Assembly (NCBI GenBank): GCA_946481195.1
Contig: CAMLNG010000108.1
Location: 1-9,691, forward strand
Source of the DNA: an uncultured Chromatiaceae bacterium
GTDB lineage: Bacteria > Pseudomonadota > Gammaproteobacteria > Enterobacterales > Alteromonadaceae
Direction: 5' to 3'
DNA length: 9,691 bases
Shown here: positions 1 through 7,845 of the stretch, piece after piece
Numbering within the stretch: position 1 is the first letter of the stretch
Layout: every line of letters starts with the position of its first letter
Notes under the pieces: model-generated
Databases searched by the model: none
What the model was told of the DNA's origin: nothing
What the model saw: the letters and a program-made list of their open reading frames with translations, nothing else
Translations under genes and position numbers: made by a program

Positions 1-1
1 T

Positions 2-3000
2 ATCCAGCGCTTCCAGTTTGCTCCAGATACCTGGCAGGTCAAACAGGTCGCGGGCAATGGCGTAGCTGATGGCAACTTCAGACACGCTGGAGCCGGTTTC
101 TTCCATCATCCGTTGCACGAAGTTAGCGCCCATGTCGTTGACCAACATATTCGCCAGTTTAGTGGCAATAATTTCAGCCTTCAGCGGATGGGTTTCCATC
201 TCAGCGGCAAATTTTTCGACCAGAACTGGTGGGAAAGCCCCCAGCAGTAACTGTTTGAAATATGGCGCTTCTGACACTTCTGGCGTCACCAGCTGTTCTT
301 TCAGCACCATTTTGCCGTATGCAGTTAAAATCGACATTTCCGGCCGGGTCAGGCCCTGACCTTTCACCATCCGCTCGGCCAGTGCTTCGTCCGTTGGCAG
401 GAATTCCAGTTCACGGTTCAGCTTGCCGTCTTTTTCCAGTGCATGGATAAAACGGGTGTACTCTTTTAACTGCTCTGCACCTAACAGCATCGACACAGAA
501 ATCGACTGGGTTTGGCGATAACAATCGCTGATCACGATGTCTGCAACATCATTGGTCATGCTGTACAGCAAATCGTTACGTTGTTTCAGCGTCATGTCGC
601 CGCTGGCAACCAGCGCATTCAGCAGGATCTTGATGTTCACTTCGTTATCGGAACAGTCCACACCGCCAACGTTATCGATAAAGTCGGTATTGATGCGGCC
701 ACCGTTCATGGCGTATTCGATACGACCACGCTGGGTAGTACCTAAGTTACCGCCCTCACCGATGATTTTGGCTTTAACTTCTTTGCCGTTAACCCGTAAT
801 GGTTCTGATGCCCGGTCACCGACTTCGGCATGAGTTTCATCAGTCGCTTTAACATAAGTACCGATACCACCGTTCCAAATCAGATCCACTTCCATCATCA
901 GCGCAGCGCGGATAAATTCGTTTGGTGTCAGGCTGGCGACTGTAACACCCAGCATTTGCTGCATTTGCGGTGTCAGTTTGATTGACTTGGCGCTGCGCAG
1001 GAAAATACCGCCGCCTTCCGAAATCAGCTCTTTGTTGTAATCATCCCAGGTTGAAGTAGGCAGATTAAACATGCGCTGACGCTCAACAAAAGACGCCGCT
1101 GCGTTCGGATTTGGGTCGACAAAAATGTGCATGTGGTTAAACGCCACCTGCAGGCGAATATGTTCAGATAACAGCATACCGTTACCAAACACGTCACCGG
1201 CCATATCACCGATCCCCACACAGGTGAAATCAGTAGTCTGACAATCGATTCCCACTTCGCGGAAATGGCGTTTGACCGATTCCCAACCACCACGGGCTGT
1301 AATACCCATGCCTTTGTGGTCGTAACCGTTAGAACCACCAGATGCAAAAGCGTCGCCTAGCCAGTGGTTGTATTCCAGCGAAATGCTGTTGGCGATATCA
1401 GAGAAAGTTGCAGTGCCTTTATCTGCGGCAACCACCAGGTACGGGTCGTCTTCGTCCAGACGCACTACGGATTTTGGCGGCACAATAGCGCCGGCAATGA
1501 TGTTGTCAGTGATATCCAGTAAACCACGGATAAAGGTGCGGTAGCAGGCTTTACCTTCATTGAGCCAGGCTTCGCGGCCACCTGTAGTTGGCAGTTTCTT
1601 ACAGACAAAACCACCTTTAGCGCCGACTGGCACAATCACAGTGTTTTTCACCTGTTGGGCTTTCACGAGGCCCAACACTTCGGTGCGGAAGTCTTCACGA
1701 CGATCTGACCAGCGCAGACCACCACGTGCGACTTTACCGAAGCGTAAGTGCACACCTTCCACTTTTGGTGAATAAACAAAGATCTCAAAGAATGGCAGCG
1801 GCAGCGGCATATCCGGGATCAGCGACGGACGCACTTTGAACGAGATATAAGGTTTTTGTGAACCATCGGCAGCATTCTGGAAGTAGTTGGTCCGCACCAT
1901 CGCTTGAATAATAGCGAGGAAGCGCCGGATGATGCGGTCATCATCGAGGTTAGCCACTTGTTCCAGCTGTGCCAGAATTTCAGCTTCAATAGCGGCAGTT
2001 GTATCGCTGCTGCCTGTTGCGGCCGGGTCAAATTTGCTGTTAAACAGTTTCACCAGCAGATTGGCCAGTTGCGGATAACGGCCAAAAGTCGATTCGACAT
2101 ATGCCTGACTGAAAGTCCCGCCGATCTGGCGTTTGTATTTGGCAAAAGCACGTAATAACGACGCTTCGCGACCAGTCAGGCCGGCACCGAGGATCAGACG
2201 GTTGAAGCCGTCATCTTCCAGATCGCCTTTCCAGACTTTATCAAAACCTTCCTGGAACAGCTGCTGGGCTTTTTCGAAGTCTTCCGGCATTTTGCCGTTC
2301 ACTTCCATGCTGAAATTCAGCACCCAGCTGACCGAACCATCCGGGCAACGCACAGCATAAGGTGTCTCACCAATCACACGTAAACCGAAGTTTTCCAGCA
2401 TTGGTAACACATCAGATAAATGGATTGGGCTGTCTTTGTGGAACAGGTTCAGCCGTACTGCTTTGCTGTCGGCGGATTCTTCCTGCGGCCGGTAAAACAA
2501 CATTTCCAGCGGATGGTCAGCACTTAACGCCTCGAGCTTGGCGATATCCACTAAAGCATCGTTTGGCAGCATTTCGTCTTTATAGGCGCGAGGGAATGCA
2601 TTGACATATTTATTGCTGAGTTCGCGGCCACGGACTTCACCAAAGCTGCCAACCAGTGCGGTTGCCAGTTTATCTTCCCAGGTGCGGGCGGCTTCAATCA
2701 GATTTTGTTCGATTTCTTTCACATTGAACTCGACTGTGCTGTCGTTGATGCGCACAAAATAGTGGGTGCGTGCCAACACGGATTCAGAGAAATAGGTGGT
2801 AAATTCCACCGGCTCGTCGCTGCCAAGGAAACCCTGCAGGATCTTTTGCGTGTCTATCCGCAGCTGCGTGTTATAGCGCTCACGTGGCACATAGACCATG
2901 GCAGAAACAAAGCGGCCAAAGGCATCTTTACGCAGGAACAGCCGCGTCATGTCGCGCTCCTGCATCTGCAGTACGCCAGTGGCAACTTCCAGCAGTTCGT

Positions 3001-4153
3001 CGTGATCAGCCTGGATCAATTCATCACGTGGGTAAGTTTCCAGAATATTCAGCAAGGCTTTATAAGCATGGGTGCCGACCGCAAAGCCAGACTGTTCCAT
3101 CACTTTGGCCAGTTTATTTTTCAACAGCGGTATATCGGCCGCACTGTTGTTATACAGCGAGCTGGAATACAAACCGATGAAACGGTCCTCGCCAATCACC
3201 TGGCCTTTGGCATCAAAACGTTTAATCCCGATGTAATCGATATAAGCCGGTCTGTGCACGCGCGATTTGTTGTTAGTTTTGGTCAGGATCAATAAATCCG
3301 AACTCAGCGCCTGTTTACGCGCCACATCCGGCAGGTCGCTTAACATTAAATCGCGCGACGTGCTGCGGCGCATTAAACCGAGCGCACTGTCAGCAATGCC
3401 TTCTATTTTATAGTCGCCGGAGATTGGCACTATGGCGTACTGGCGATAACCCAATAAAGTGAAATTGTCTTTCACCAGCCAATTGAGGAAATCAGTCGCT
3501 TGTTGTAGCTGCTCAGCAGAAGCTAAACCGGCATTTTTAGGCAAATCAGCAATGACCTGTTCCAGCTTGGCGCGAGTCGGCTGCCAGTCAGTCACGGCCA
3601 GCGACACATCCTGCATCACTGACGCCAGTTCGGCTGTCAGTTGGTCCATCGCCGTTTTATCAGTCATCCGGTCGATTTCAACATGAAAAACCGTTTGTTT
3701 GGTTGACGGGTTGGCCTTAGTACCTAATTTGTGGAACTCAGTGATATTGCCTTTATCATCGCGGAAGGTCTGCAGCGGATGATGTAATAACAGGTGTGCG
3801 GTGATGTTATGGCGATTCAGTGCGATACGCAGTGAATCTACCAGAAACGGCATGTCTTTAATTACCAGCTCAACAATAGTGTGCTTGGATTCCCAGCCGT
3901 GTTTGGCAATTTCAGGGTTAAATACCCGGATCATCGCGTCGTCGCTGTGGTGGCCATTGAATGACTGCCACAGGCTTAATGCAGCGCCATATAAGTCGCT
4001 GTCAATCCGACCGACCAGATCGTCATGTGCAACGTTGCCGTATAAGGTGAAGGCGAATTTTTCAACCAGGTCGACCTGATCTTTGACTTTCTGACGAATT
4101 AATTTGCTTACGTTTTGTAGTAGTACAGATGGTTGACCGTCTATCAGTGCCAT
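2..4153 (-). CDS. gdhB: NAD-specific glutamate dehydrogenase, large (about 180 kDa) form; 3' end cut by window edge
   Basis: This gene encodes the large bacterial NAD-dependent glutamate dehydrogenase, a cytosolic enzyme that deaminates L-glutamate to 2-oxoglutarate and ammonium, mainly for catabolism. I translated one uninterrupted frame of 1384 codons from ATG at 4153-4151 (MALIDGQPSVLLQN...). Family proteins are about 1600 residues, so roughly the last 220 lie outside the window. About the first 700 residues form the regulatory ACT-like/helical region typical of the family. The catalytic part is clear: RGGLRWSDR at 810-818, VPVGAKGGF with Lys846 in the substrate-binding glycine-rich segment, and the nucleotide-binding GIGDMAGDVFGNGM at 980-993, followed by HMHIFVDPNP. 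The start is set by a good ribosome binding site 7 bases upstream. No frameshift was seen at the places I checked. It is separated from the upstream MMPL gene by a terminator, so it is probably its own unit. The symbol follows Pseudomonas usage; gdh2 is also used. Confidence 0.97.
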   Translation of the reverse strand, partial: MALIDGQPSVLLQNVSKLIRQKVKDQVDLVEKFAFTLYGNVAHDDLVGRIDSDLYGAALSLWQSFNGHHSDDAMIRVFNPEIAKHGWESKHTIVELVIKDMPFLVDSLRIALNRHNITAHLLLHHPLQTFRDDKGNITEFHKLGTKANPSTKQTVFHVEIDRMTDKTAMDQLTAELASVMQDVSLAVTDWQPTRAKLEQVIADLPKNAGLASAEQLQQATDFLNWLVKDNFTLLGYRQYAIVPISGDYKIEGIADSALGLMRRSTSRDLMLSDLPDVARKQALSSDLLILTKTNNKSRVHRPAYIDYIGIKRFDAKGQVIGEDRFIGLYSSSLYNNSAADIPLLKNKLAKVMEQSGFAVGTHAYKALLNILETYPRDELIQADHDELLEVATGVLQMQERDMTRLFLRKDAFGRFVSAMVYVPRERYNTQLRIDTQKILQGFLGSDEPVEFTTYFSESVLARTHYFVRINDSTVEFNVKEIEQNLIEAARTWEDKLATALVGSFGEVRGRELSNKYVNAFPRAYKDEMLPNDALVDIAKLEALSADHPLEMLFYRPQEESADSKAVRLNLFHKDSPIHLSDVLPMLENFGLRVIGETPYAVRCPDGSVSWVLNFSMEVNGKMPEDFEKAQQLFQEGFDKVWKGDLEDDGFNRLILGAGLTGREASLLRAFAKYKRQIGGTFSQAYVESTFGRYPQLANLLVKLFNSKFDPAATGSSDTTAAIEAEILAQLEQVANLDDDRIIRRFLAIIQAMVRTNYFQNAADGSQKPYISFKVRPSLIPDMPLPLPFFEIFVYSPKVEGVHLRFGKVARGGLRWSDRREDFRTEVLGLVKAQQVKNTVIVPVGAKGGFVCKKLPTTGGREAWLNEGKACYRTFIRGLLDITDNIIAGAIVPPKSVVRLDEDDPYLVVAADKGTATFSDIANSISLEYNHWLGDAFASGGSNGYDHKGMGITARGGWESVKRHFREVGIDCQTTDFTCVGIGDMAGDVFGNGMLLSEHIRLQVAFNHMHIFVDPNPNAAASFVERQRMFNLPTSTWDDYNKELISEGGGIFLRSAKSIKLTPQMQQMLGVTVASLTPNEFIRAALMMEVDLIWNGGIGTYVKATDETHAEVGDRASEPLRVNGKEVKAKIIGEGGNLGTTQRGRIEYAMNGGRINTDFIDNVGGVDCSDNEVNIKILLNALVASGDMTLKQRNDLLYSMTNDVADIVISDCYRQTQSISVSMLLGAEQLKEYTRFIHALEKDGKLNRELEFLPTDEALAERMVKGQGLTRPEMSILTAYGKMVLKEQLVTPEVSEAPYFKQLLLGAFPPVLVEKFAAEMETHPLKAEIIATKLANMLVNDMGANFVQRMMEETGSSVSEVAISYAIARDLFDLPGIWSKLEALD

Positions 4154-4160
4154 TTTTGTA

Positions 4161-4166
4161 TCCTTT
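4161..4166 (-). promoter_or_regulatory. Ribosome binding site of the glutamate dehydrogenase gene
   Basis: The minus strand reads AAAGGA here, 7 bases before the ATG at 4153. This is close to the ideal Shine-Dalgarno sequence and spacing. It fixes the start of the glutamate dehydrogenase, whose first residues (MALIDGQ) look like a natural N-terminus. Confidence 0.75.
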
Positions 4167-4205
4167 TGTTGTCTATGCCCGGGGGGGAGCATGACATTTG
4201 TGCAT

Positions 4206-4302
4206 AGTATACAGAGCGTGTCAGGTGCGAAGTTTATTGAGAATTGTAGTGCTTTTCGAGCTTTATTTCTGGCTTTATAACTGGTTGTACCAGAGCTAAA
4301 AG
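4206..4302 (-). promoter_or_regulatory. Candidate promoter region for glutamate dehydrogenase (two alternative -10 elements)
   Basis: Two -10-like hexamers lie on the minus strand between the upstream terminator and the gene. TATACT at 4211-4206 would give a leader of about 45 bases, but it has no recognisable -35 at 15-19 bases. TATAAA at 4279-4274 would give a leader of about 115 bases. Its 17-base spacer (4296-4280) contains almost all of the CTGGT-TGT-ACCAG palindrome, and the hexamer at the -35 position (CTTTTA) is poor. A promoter is expected here because a terminator precedes it, but which element is used cannot be decided by eye. Confidence 0.35.
4279..4295. promoter_or_regulatory. 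Candidate GntR (FadR/PdhR-type) operator palindrome
   Basis: The perfect inverted repeat CTGGT-TGT-ACCAG lies at 4281-4293. Its core TGGT-N3-ACCA is the operator pattern known for the FadR subfamily of GntR regulators (for example PdhR and FadR sites). It overlaps the spacer of one candidate promoter, a position from which a bound protein would block transcription of the glutamate dehydrogenase. No regulator gene is present in the window, so the assignment rests on the motif alone. A 5-base half site of this kind can also occur by chance. Confidence 0.35.
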
Positions 4303-4338
4303 TCAGATTTGACAAGATATTCAGCGGGATTAAATAAC

Positions 4339-4361
4339 AAAATGGCCTTTCGGCCATTTTT
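4339..4361 (-). terminator. Intrinsic terminator of the YCF48-like/MMPL unit
   Basis: Read on the minus strand, an A-rich arm and GGCC are followed by a GAAA tetraloop, then GGCC and ATTTTGTT. The stem can extend to 9 pairs (AAAATGGCC against GGCCATTTT). A GC core closed by a GNRA loop and followed by a U-rich tract is typical of a Rho-independent terminator. It lies about 65 bases beyond the MMPL stop codon. The plus-strand reading also ends in a T-run, so it could work in both directions, but no plus-strand gene is present. Confidence 0.8.
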
Positions 4362-4372
4362 ATTAGGATTTA

Positions 4373-4403
4373 TGCATAAAGATGCGTTTTGCATCTTTAT
4401 GCA
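4373..4403. repeat. Perfect 13-bp inverted repeat downstream of the MMPL gene
   Basis: TGCATAAAGATGC (4373-4385) and its exact reverse complement (4391-4403) are separated by a 5-base loop, GTTTT. The hairpin starts 21 bases after the MMPL stop codon and sits just ahead of the GNRA-loop terminator in the direction of transcription. Neither strand has a strong U-tract right after it, so it is not a classic terminator alone. It may protect the 3' end of the mRNA, assist termination, or bind a protein as DNA. Confidence 0.7.
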
Positions 4404-4424
4404 ATTTTGCCGTATTCGACCGAT

Positions 4425-6743
4425 TTATTTACGCTGTGGCCAGAAAAAGGCCGCCAATGCCGGCAGCACAAAAATAGCACCCAGCATGTTCACGACAAAC
4501 ATAAAGGTCAGCAGAATGCCCATATCGACCTGGAATTTCAGCGCCGAGAACACCCAGGTGCTGACCCCAATCGCTAATGTGACAGCCGTAAAGAGTACGG
4601 CACTGCCGGTTGATTTCAGCGCGTTAAAATATGCGGTCCGCAGCGGAACACCATCGCGCAGCGGCTGCGTCATATTCGTCAGGATATAAATGCCGTAATC
4701 GACCCCGATGCCCACACCCAATGCAATCACCGGTAAAGTCGACACCGTCAGACCAATCTCCAGATAAGTCATCAGTGCGGTCGCCAACATGGTAACCACA
4801 TACAGCGGAATAATCACCGCTGTGGTTGCCCGCACTGAGCGGAAGCTTAATAAACATAAGGCAATGACCGCAGCATAGACGTACCAGGTCATCGGGTCTT
4901 GTGCAGCAGCAACCGCTTCATTGGTAGCCGCCATCACACCGACCGGGCCGGACGCCAGCATAAACTTAGTCTGATCTGTACCCAGCTCTTTACCAATTCG
5001 TTTGGCTTCAGCCACGACTTTTTCGATAGTCTCGGCTTTATGATCCTGCAGGAACAGAATAACCGGCATGACCGAACAATCCGGATTCAACAAACCCGTG
5101 CTTGTTTCGACGCGGCTTGACGACTGCACCAGTGATTCGGTGGTACGTGGCAGTACACGCCACTTCACGTTACCTTCGTTAAAGGCGGCATTGATGGTTT
5201 TAGAGACAGAAGCCAGAGATACTGCGCTTTGTACGCCAGGTACGTTTTCCATCTGCCACTGGAACTGGTCGATTTTTTCCATGATTGGATGGAAGGTACA
5301 GCCGTTAGCGTCTGTTTCCACCATCACGTTAATGTAATCAACCGAAATGGCATAACGGTCCGTGATAAGGAAAGTATCCTGGTTATAGCGGGAGTCTGAA
5401 TGCAACGCAGCTGCGCCAGGGTGTAAATCACCAATTTTCAGCTCTTTACTTTGTTGATAACCAAAAACAAACAGTACCGCAGTGACTAACAAAATTGGTG
5501 CTGCAACTTTCTTCTCAGTACAGGCAGACAGCACATACCAAAATTTATCAGCTTTAGGGGTTGGTGCTGAAACCGCCGCCACATACTTGTCACTGAATTT
5601 GATGTAAGACATCAGGACTGGCAACAAAATCAGGTTGGTCAGGATTATGACACCGACACCTAAACTTGCTGTGATCGCAAGCTCTCTGATCACGCCGATA
5701 TCAATAGCCAATAAAGTGATAAAACCAACTGTGTCAGATAACAGCGCCACGCCACCCGGGATCAGCAGTTTACGAAAGCTCGACTGCGCCGCAGTTTTGG
5801 CATCCAGTCCTTCGGCAACACTCTTGCCGGTCGCATTGATCATCTGCACGCCATGACTGACGCCGATAGCAAAAATCAGGAAAGGCACCAGAATAGACAT
5901 CGGGTCAATACCGAAGCCGACTACGGTCAACAAACCCATTTGCCAGATCACGGCAATCAGAGAGCAGCCAATCGGCAGCAACGTCAGCTTTAGCGAACGC
6001 GAGAACATGTAAACCATCAGCGCGGTGATAAAAATTGCTACGGCGAAGAAAACTAAGACACCTTTGGCGCCCTGCGCCACATCACCCACCATCTTGGCAA
6101 AACCAATGATGTGCACCGTAATTTTATCGTTTTCATACTGGCCACGGACTTCTTTTTCCAGCTGGTTGGCAAAAGCGATGGTATCGAGTTTCTCCAGCGT
6201 ATCCGGGTTCACTTCCTGCAGTTGCGCCGTCACCATAGCGCAGCTGTAGTCGTCCGCTACCATGCGGCCAACGATACCGGCCTTGTCAACATTCTGCCTG
6301 ACAATCGCTAATCCTGTTTCGTCGGATGTAAAATCGGCTGGGATCACCGGACCACCGGCAAAACCGTCTTCGACAACCTCAACAAAACGGGTGCTGGGGC
6401 TGAATAACGATTTCACTAACACCCGGTCTACACCGGGCATGTAATACACCTGGTCGTGAATTTTGCGGAAAGTATCAAAAAAATTCGGGTTAAAGATATT
6501 GCCGGACGCGTCACAAACCGAAATCAGAATATTGTTAGCACCGCCAAAATCTTTGGCATGCTTCATATAGGTTTGCATGTATGGATGCGCGAGCGGGATA
6601 TTCTTGGTAAAGGCAGCATCCAGTTTAATCTGGCTGGCTTTGAACAACAGGAACAATGTTGCCAGAACGAATGCGATCACCACCAAACCACGATGGCGGA
6701 ACAGCGCATACTCACATTTATTGATAAAACGATTTGCACTCAT
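4425..6743 (-). CDS. RND/MMPL-family inner-membrane transporter
   Basis: This is a 772-residue RND-superfamily protein of the MMPL type (related to HpnN/MmpL lipid exporters), expected in the inner membrane and probably driven by protons. The layout is the usual duplicated one: TM1 about 17-37, a periplasmic domain about 38-227, TM2-6 about 228-380, TM7 about 413-429, a second periplasmic domain about 430-617, and TM8-12 about 618-767. The second half carries GVGIGVDYGIYI (676-687), with the Asp682-Tyr683 pair of MMPL proton relays. The matching place in TM4 reads FAIGVSHGVQ (291-300), with Ser-His instead. The ATG lies 2 bases after the stop of the YCF48-like gene with no strong ribosome binding site, so translation is probably coupled. 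MMPL members move lipids or other hydrophobic molecules; the cargo here is unknown. Fusion or truncation is not indicated. Confidence 0.93.
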   Translation of the reverse strand: MSANRFINKCEYALFRHRGLVVIAFVLATLFLLFKASQIKLDAAFTKNIPLAHPYMQTYMKHAKDFGGANNILISVCDASGNIFNPNFFDTFRKIHDQVYYMPGVDRVLVKSLFSPSTRFVEVVEDGFAGGPVIPADFTSDETGLAIVRQNVDKAGIVGRMVADDYSCAMVTAQLQEVNPDTLEKLDTIAFANQLEKEVRGQYENDKITVHIIGFAKMVGDVAQGAKGVLVFFAVAIFITALMVYMFSRSLKLTLLPIGCSLIAVIWQMGLLTVVGFGIDPMSILVPFLIFAIGVSHGVQMINATGKSVAEGLDAKTAAQSSFRKLLIPGGVALLSDTVGFITLLAIDIGVIRELAITASLGVGVIILTNLILLPVLMSYIKFSDKYVAAVSAPTPKADKFWYVLSACTEKKVAAPILLVTAVLFVFGYQQSKELKIGDLHPGAAALHSDSRYNQDTFLITDRYAISVDYINVMVETDANGCTFHPIMEKIDQFQWQMENVPGVQSAVSLASVSKTINAAFNEGNVKWRVLPRTTESLVQSSSRVETSTGLLNPDCSVMPVILFLQDHKAETIEKVVAEAKRIGKELGTDQTKFMLASGPVGVMAATNEAVAAAQDPMTWYVYAAVIALCLLSFRSVRATTAVIIPLYVVTMLATALMTYLEIGLTVSTLPVIALGVGIGVDYGIYILTNMTQPLRDGVPLRTAYFNALKSTGSAVLFTAVTLAIGVSTWVFSALKFQVDMGILLTFMFVVNMLGAIFVLPALAAFFWPQRK

Positions 6744-6745
6744 AA

Positions 6746-7768
6746 TTATTGGCTTACCACTTGTTGCACTGTTTTAATTCCGACTTCCGTGGCCAGCACT
6801 AAATCTGCGCCGACAACTAAGCCATTCAGTACAGCTTTACCTTCAGTCTGCGGGACCAGCTGAAAACTCTGACCATCATCACGGCTTTGAAAAATTACGC
6901 CACTGTTGCCGAACAACCAAACCTGCGAACCCGTTGCAATCACAGAGTTGAGCGTTGCCGGTGAGGATAATGTCAGTTGCTGCCAGCTTTGGCCGTTGTC
7001 GCTGCTGCGAAAGGCGTGGCCACGCAGACCTACGGCAAATAAACTGCCCTTGTCTGACTGCCCGACAGAAAACAATGAACCGTTATAGAATTCAGGTTGA
7101 CGCTGCCAGCTGATGCCGCCGTCTGCACTGGTAGCCCAGAAGCCGGCTTCACCGACCATCACCAGCTTATCTTTTGCGGCAAATACCCGGTTGATATGTG
7201 GCAGCACTGAGCCAAGTTCTGCCTGATAGGCTTCCGGATCTGAATCTTTCAGTTCAGCTAACATCGCCTGATCATCAGCATTCGCGAGTTCCGCATGAAA
7301 TTCCTGCTGCCAGGACTGGCCGCCATCTTTAGTGCGATAAAACAGACCATAGGCCCCAACCGCAAAACCTTGTTGCTCATCAGTGAAATACACATCAAAC
7401 AGCGGTTTATCCAGTTCAGGCAAAAACTGTTGCAGCTGCCAGGTCTGACCGCCATCTTTACTGGCGATAATACTGGCGTCATGACCAACGGCCCAGCCAT
7501 GGCTGGCGTTAACGAAATAAACTGAATTCAGATTCGACTGCAAGGGTGTCGGGCTCTGCCGCCACTCTTTACCGTCCTTGCTCAGCAAAATATGACCGCG
7601 CTCACCAGCAGCCACCAACATATCTGCTGACACACGCACTAAATCAGTTAAAACCGATTTTTCTGCATGCGGCAGCAGATAAGCACTTTGCGGTTTGATG
7701 CTGGTTTCTGCCAGCGCTGGCCATAAAGTAAACAACAAACTCAGGCCGGATAATAATTTAAACTTCAT
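6746..7768 (-). CDS. Secreted YCF48/HCF136-like beta-propeller protein
   Basis: This 340-residue exported protein is related to YCF48 (a photosystem II assembly factor in phototrophs); relatives in non-photosynthetic bacteria sit beside MMPL transporters. MKFKLLSGLSLLFTLWPALA is a clear signal peptide, with cleavage expected after Ala20 (ALA|ETS), so the protein is periplasmic. Six Asp-box/BNR repeats mark the propeller blades: SKDGKEW (63-69), SKDGGQTW (103-110), TKDGGQSW (146-153), SADGGISW (214-221), SSDNGQSW (255-262) and SRDDGQSF (295-302). A charged, probably helical insert of about 35 residues (158-192) separates blades three and four. The frame stays open to an ATG at 7834, but the extra residues would precede the signal peptide and be encoded by a terminator hairpin, so I use 7768. 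The Shine-Dalgarno there is weak (GAGTAAAGA). It probably acts as an assembly or docking partner for the pump; nothing suggests photosynthesis. Confidence 0.88.
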   Translation of the reverse strand: MKFKLLSGLSLLFTLWPALAETSIKPQSAYLLPHAEKSVLTDLVRVSADMLVAAGERGHILLSKDGKEWRQSPTPLQSNLNSVYFVNASHGWAVGHDASIIASKDGGQTWQLQQFLPELDKPLFDVYFTDEQQGFAVGAYGLFYRTKDGGQSWQQEFHAELANADDQAMLAELKDSDPEAYQAELGSVLPHINRVFAAKDKLVMVGEAGFWATSADGGISWQRQPEFYNGSLFSVGQSDKGSLFAVGLRGHAFRSSDNGQSWQQLTLSSPATLNSVIATGSQVWLFGNSGVIFQSRDDGQSFQLVPQTEGKAVLNGLVVGADLVLATEVGIKTVQQVVSQ

Positions 7769-7799
7769 TAGAGTCTTTACTCGAGATGAGATTTGAAAC

Positions 7800-7831
7800 A
7801 AAAACGGTTGGCAAGTTGCCAACCGCTTTTT
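7800..7831 (-). terminator. Strong intrinsic terminator between DUF1329 and YCF48-like genes
   Basis: On the minus strand, AAAAAGCGGTTGGC, a short AACTT loop and GCCAACCG are followed by TTTTTGTTTC. The inverted repeat CGGTTGGCAA/TTGCCAACCG (7805-7814 and 7816-7825) is perfect. The hairpin begins about 15 bases after the DUF1329 stop codon. The flanking A-run makes it usable in both directions. It sits inside what looks like one functional gene set, so it probably lets only part of the transcripts continue into the YCF48-like and MMPL genes. I see no convincing promoter between it and the start at 7768. Confidence 0.85.
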
Positions 7832-7845
7832 CATTCTGCCTTGCC

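Noticed and set aside
1024..1347. Second minus-strand open frame of 107 codons
   Set aside because: It is in another frame inside the glutamate dehydrogenase gene, over its nucleotide-binding motif. The in-frame protein is strongly family-like, so this is a shadow.
2705..3295. Plus-strand open frame of 196 codons
   Set aside because: It lies wholly opposite the well-conserved glutamate dehydrogenase frame, has no convincing ribosome binding site, and shows no recognisable domain. It is an antisense shadow.
2..4153. Possible frameshift or pseudogene in the glutamate dehydrogenase
   Set aside because: The frame read correctly at several separate points (around 500, 1200, 1620, 2650, 3300 and 4150). 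The missing C-terminus is caused only by the window edge.
4309..4689. Plus-strand open frame of 126 codons after the intergenic hairpins
   Set aside because: It runs through both terminator hairpins and then antisense to the MMPL C-terminus, and its composition is unlike a real protein.
7769..7834. Upstream ATG at 7834 as the start of the YCF48-like gene
   Set aside because: The 22 extra residues are encoded by the terminator hairpin and precede a complete signal peptide; 7768 is the better start.
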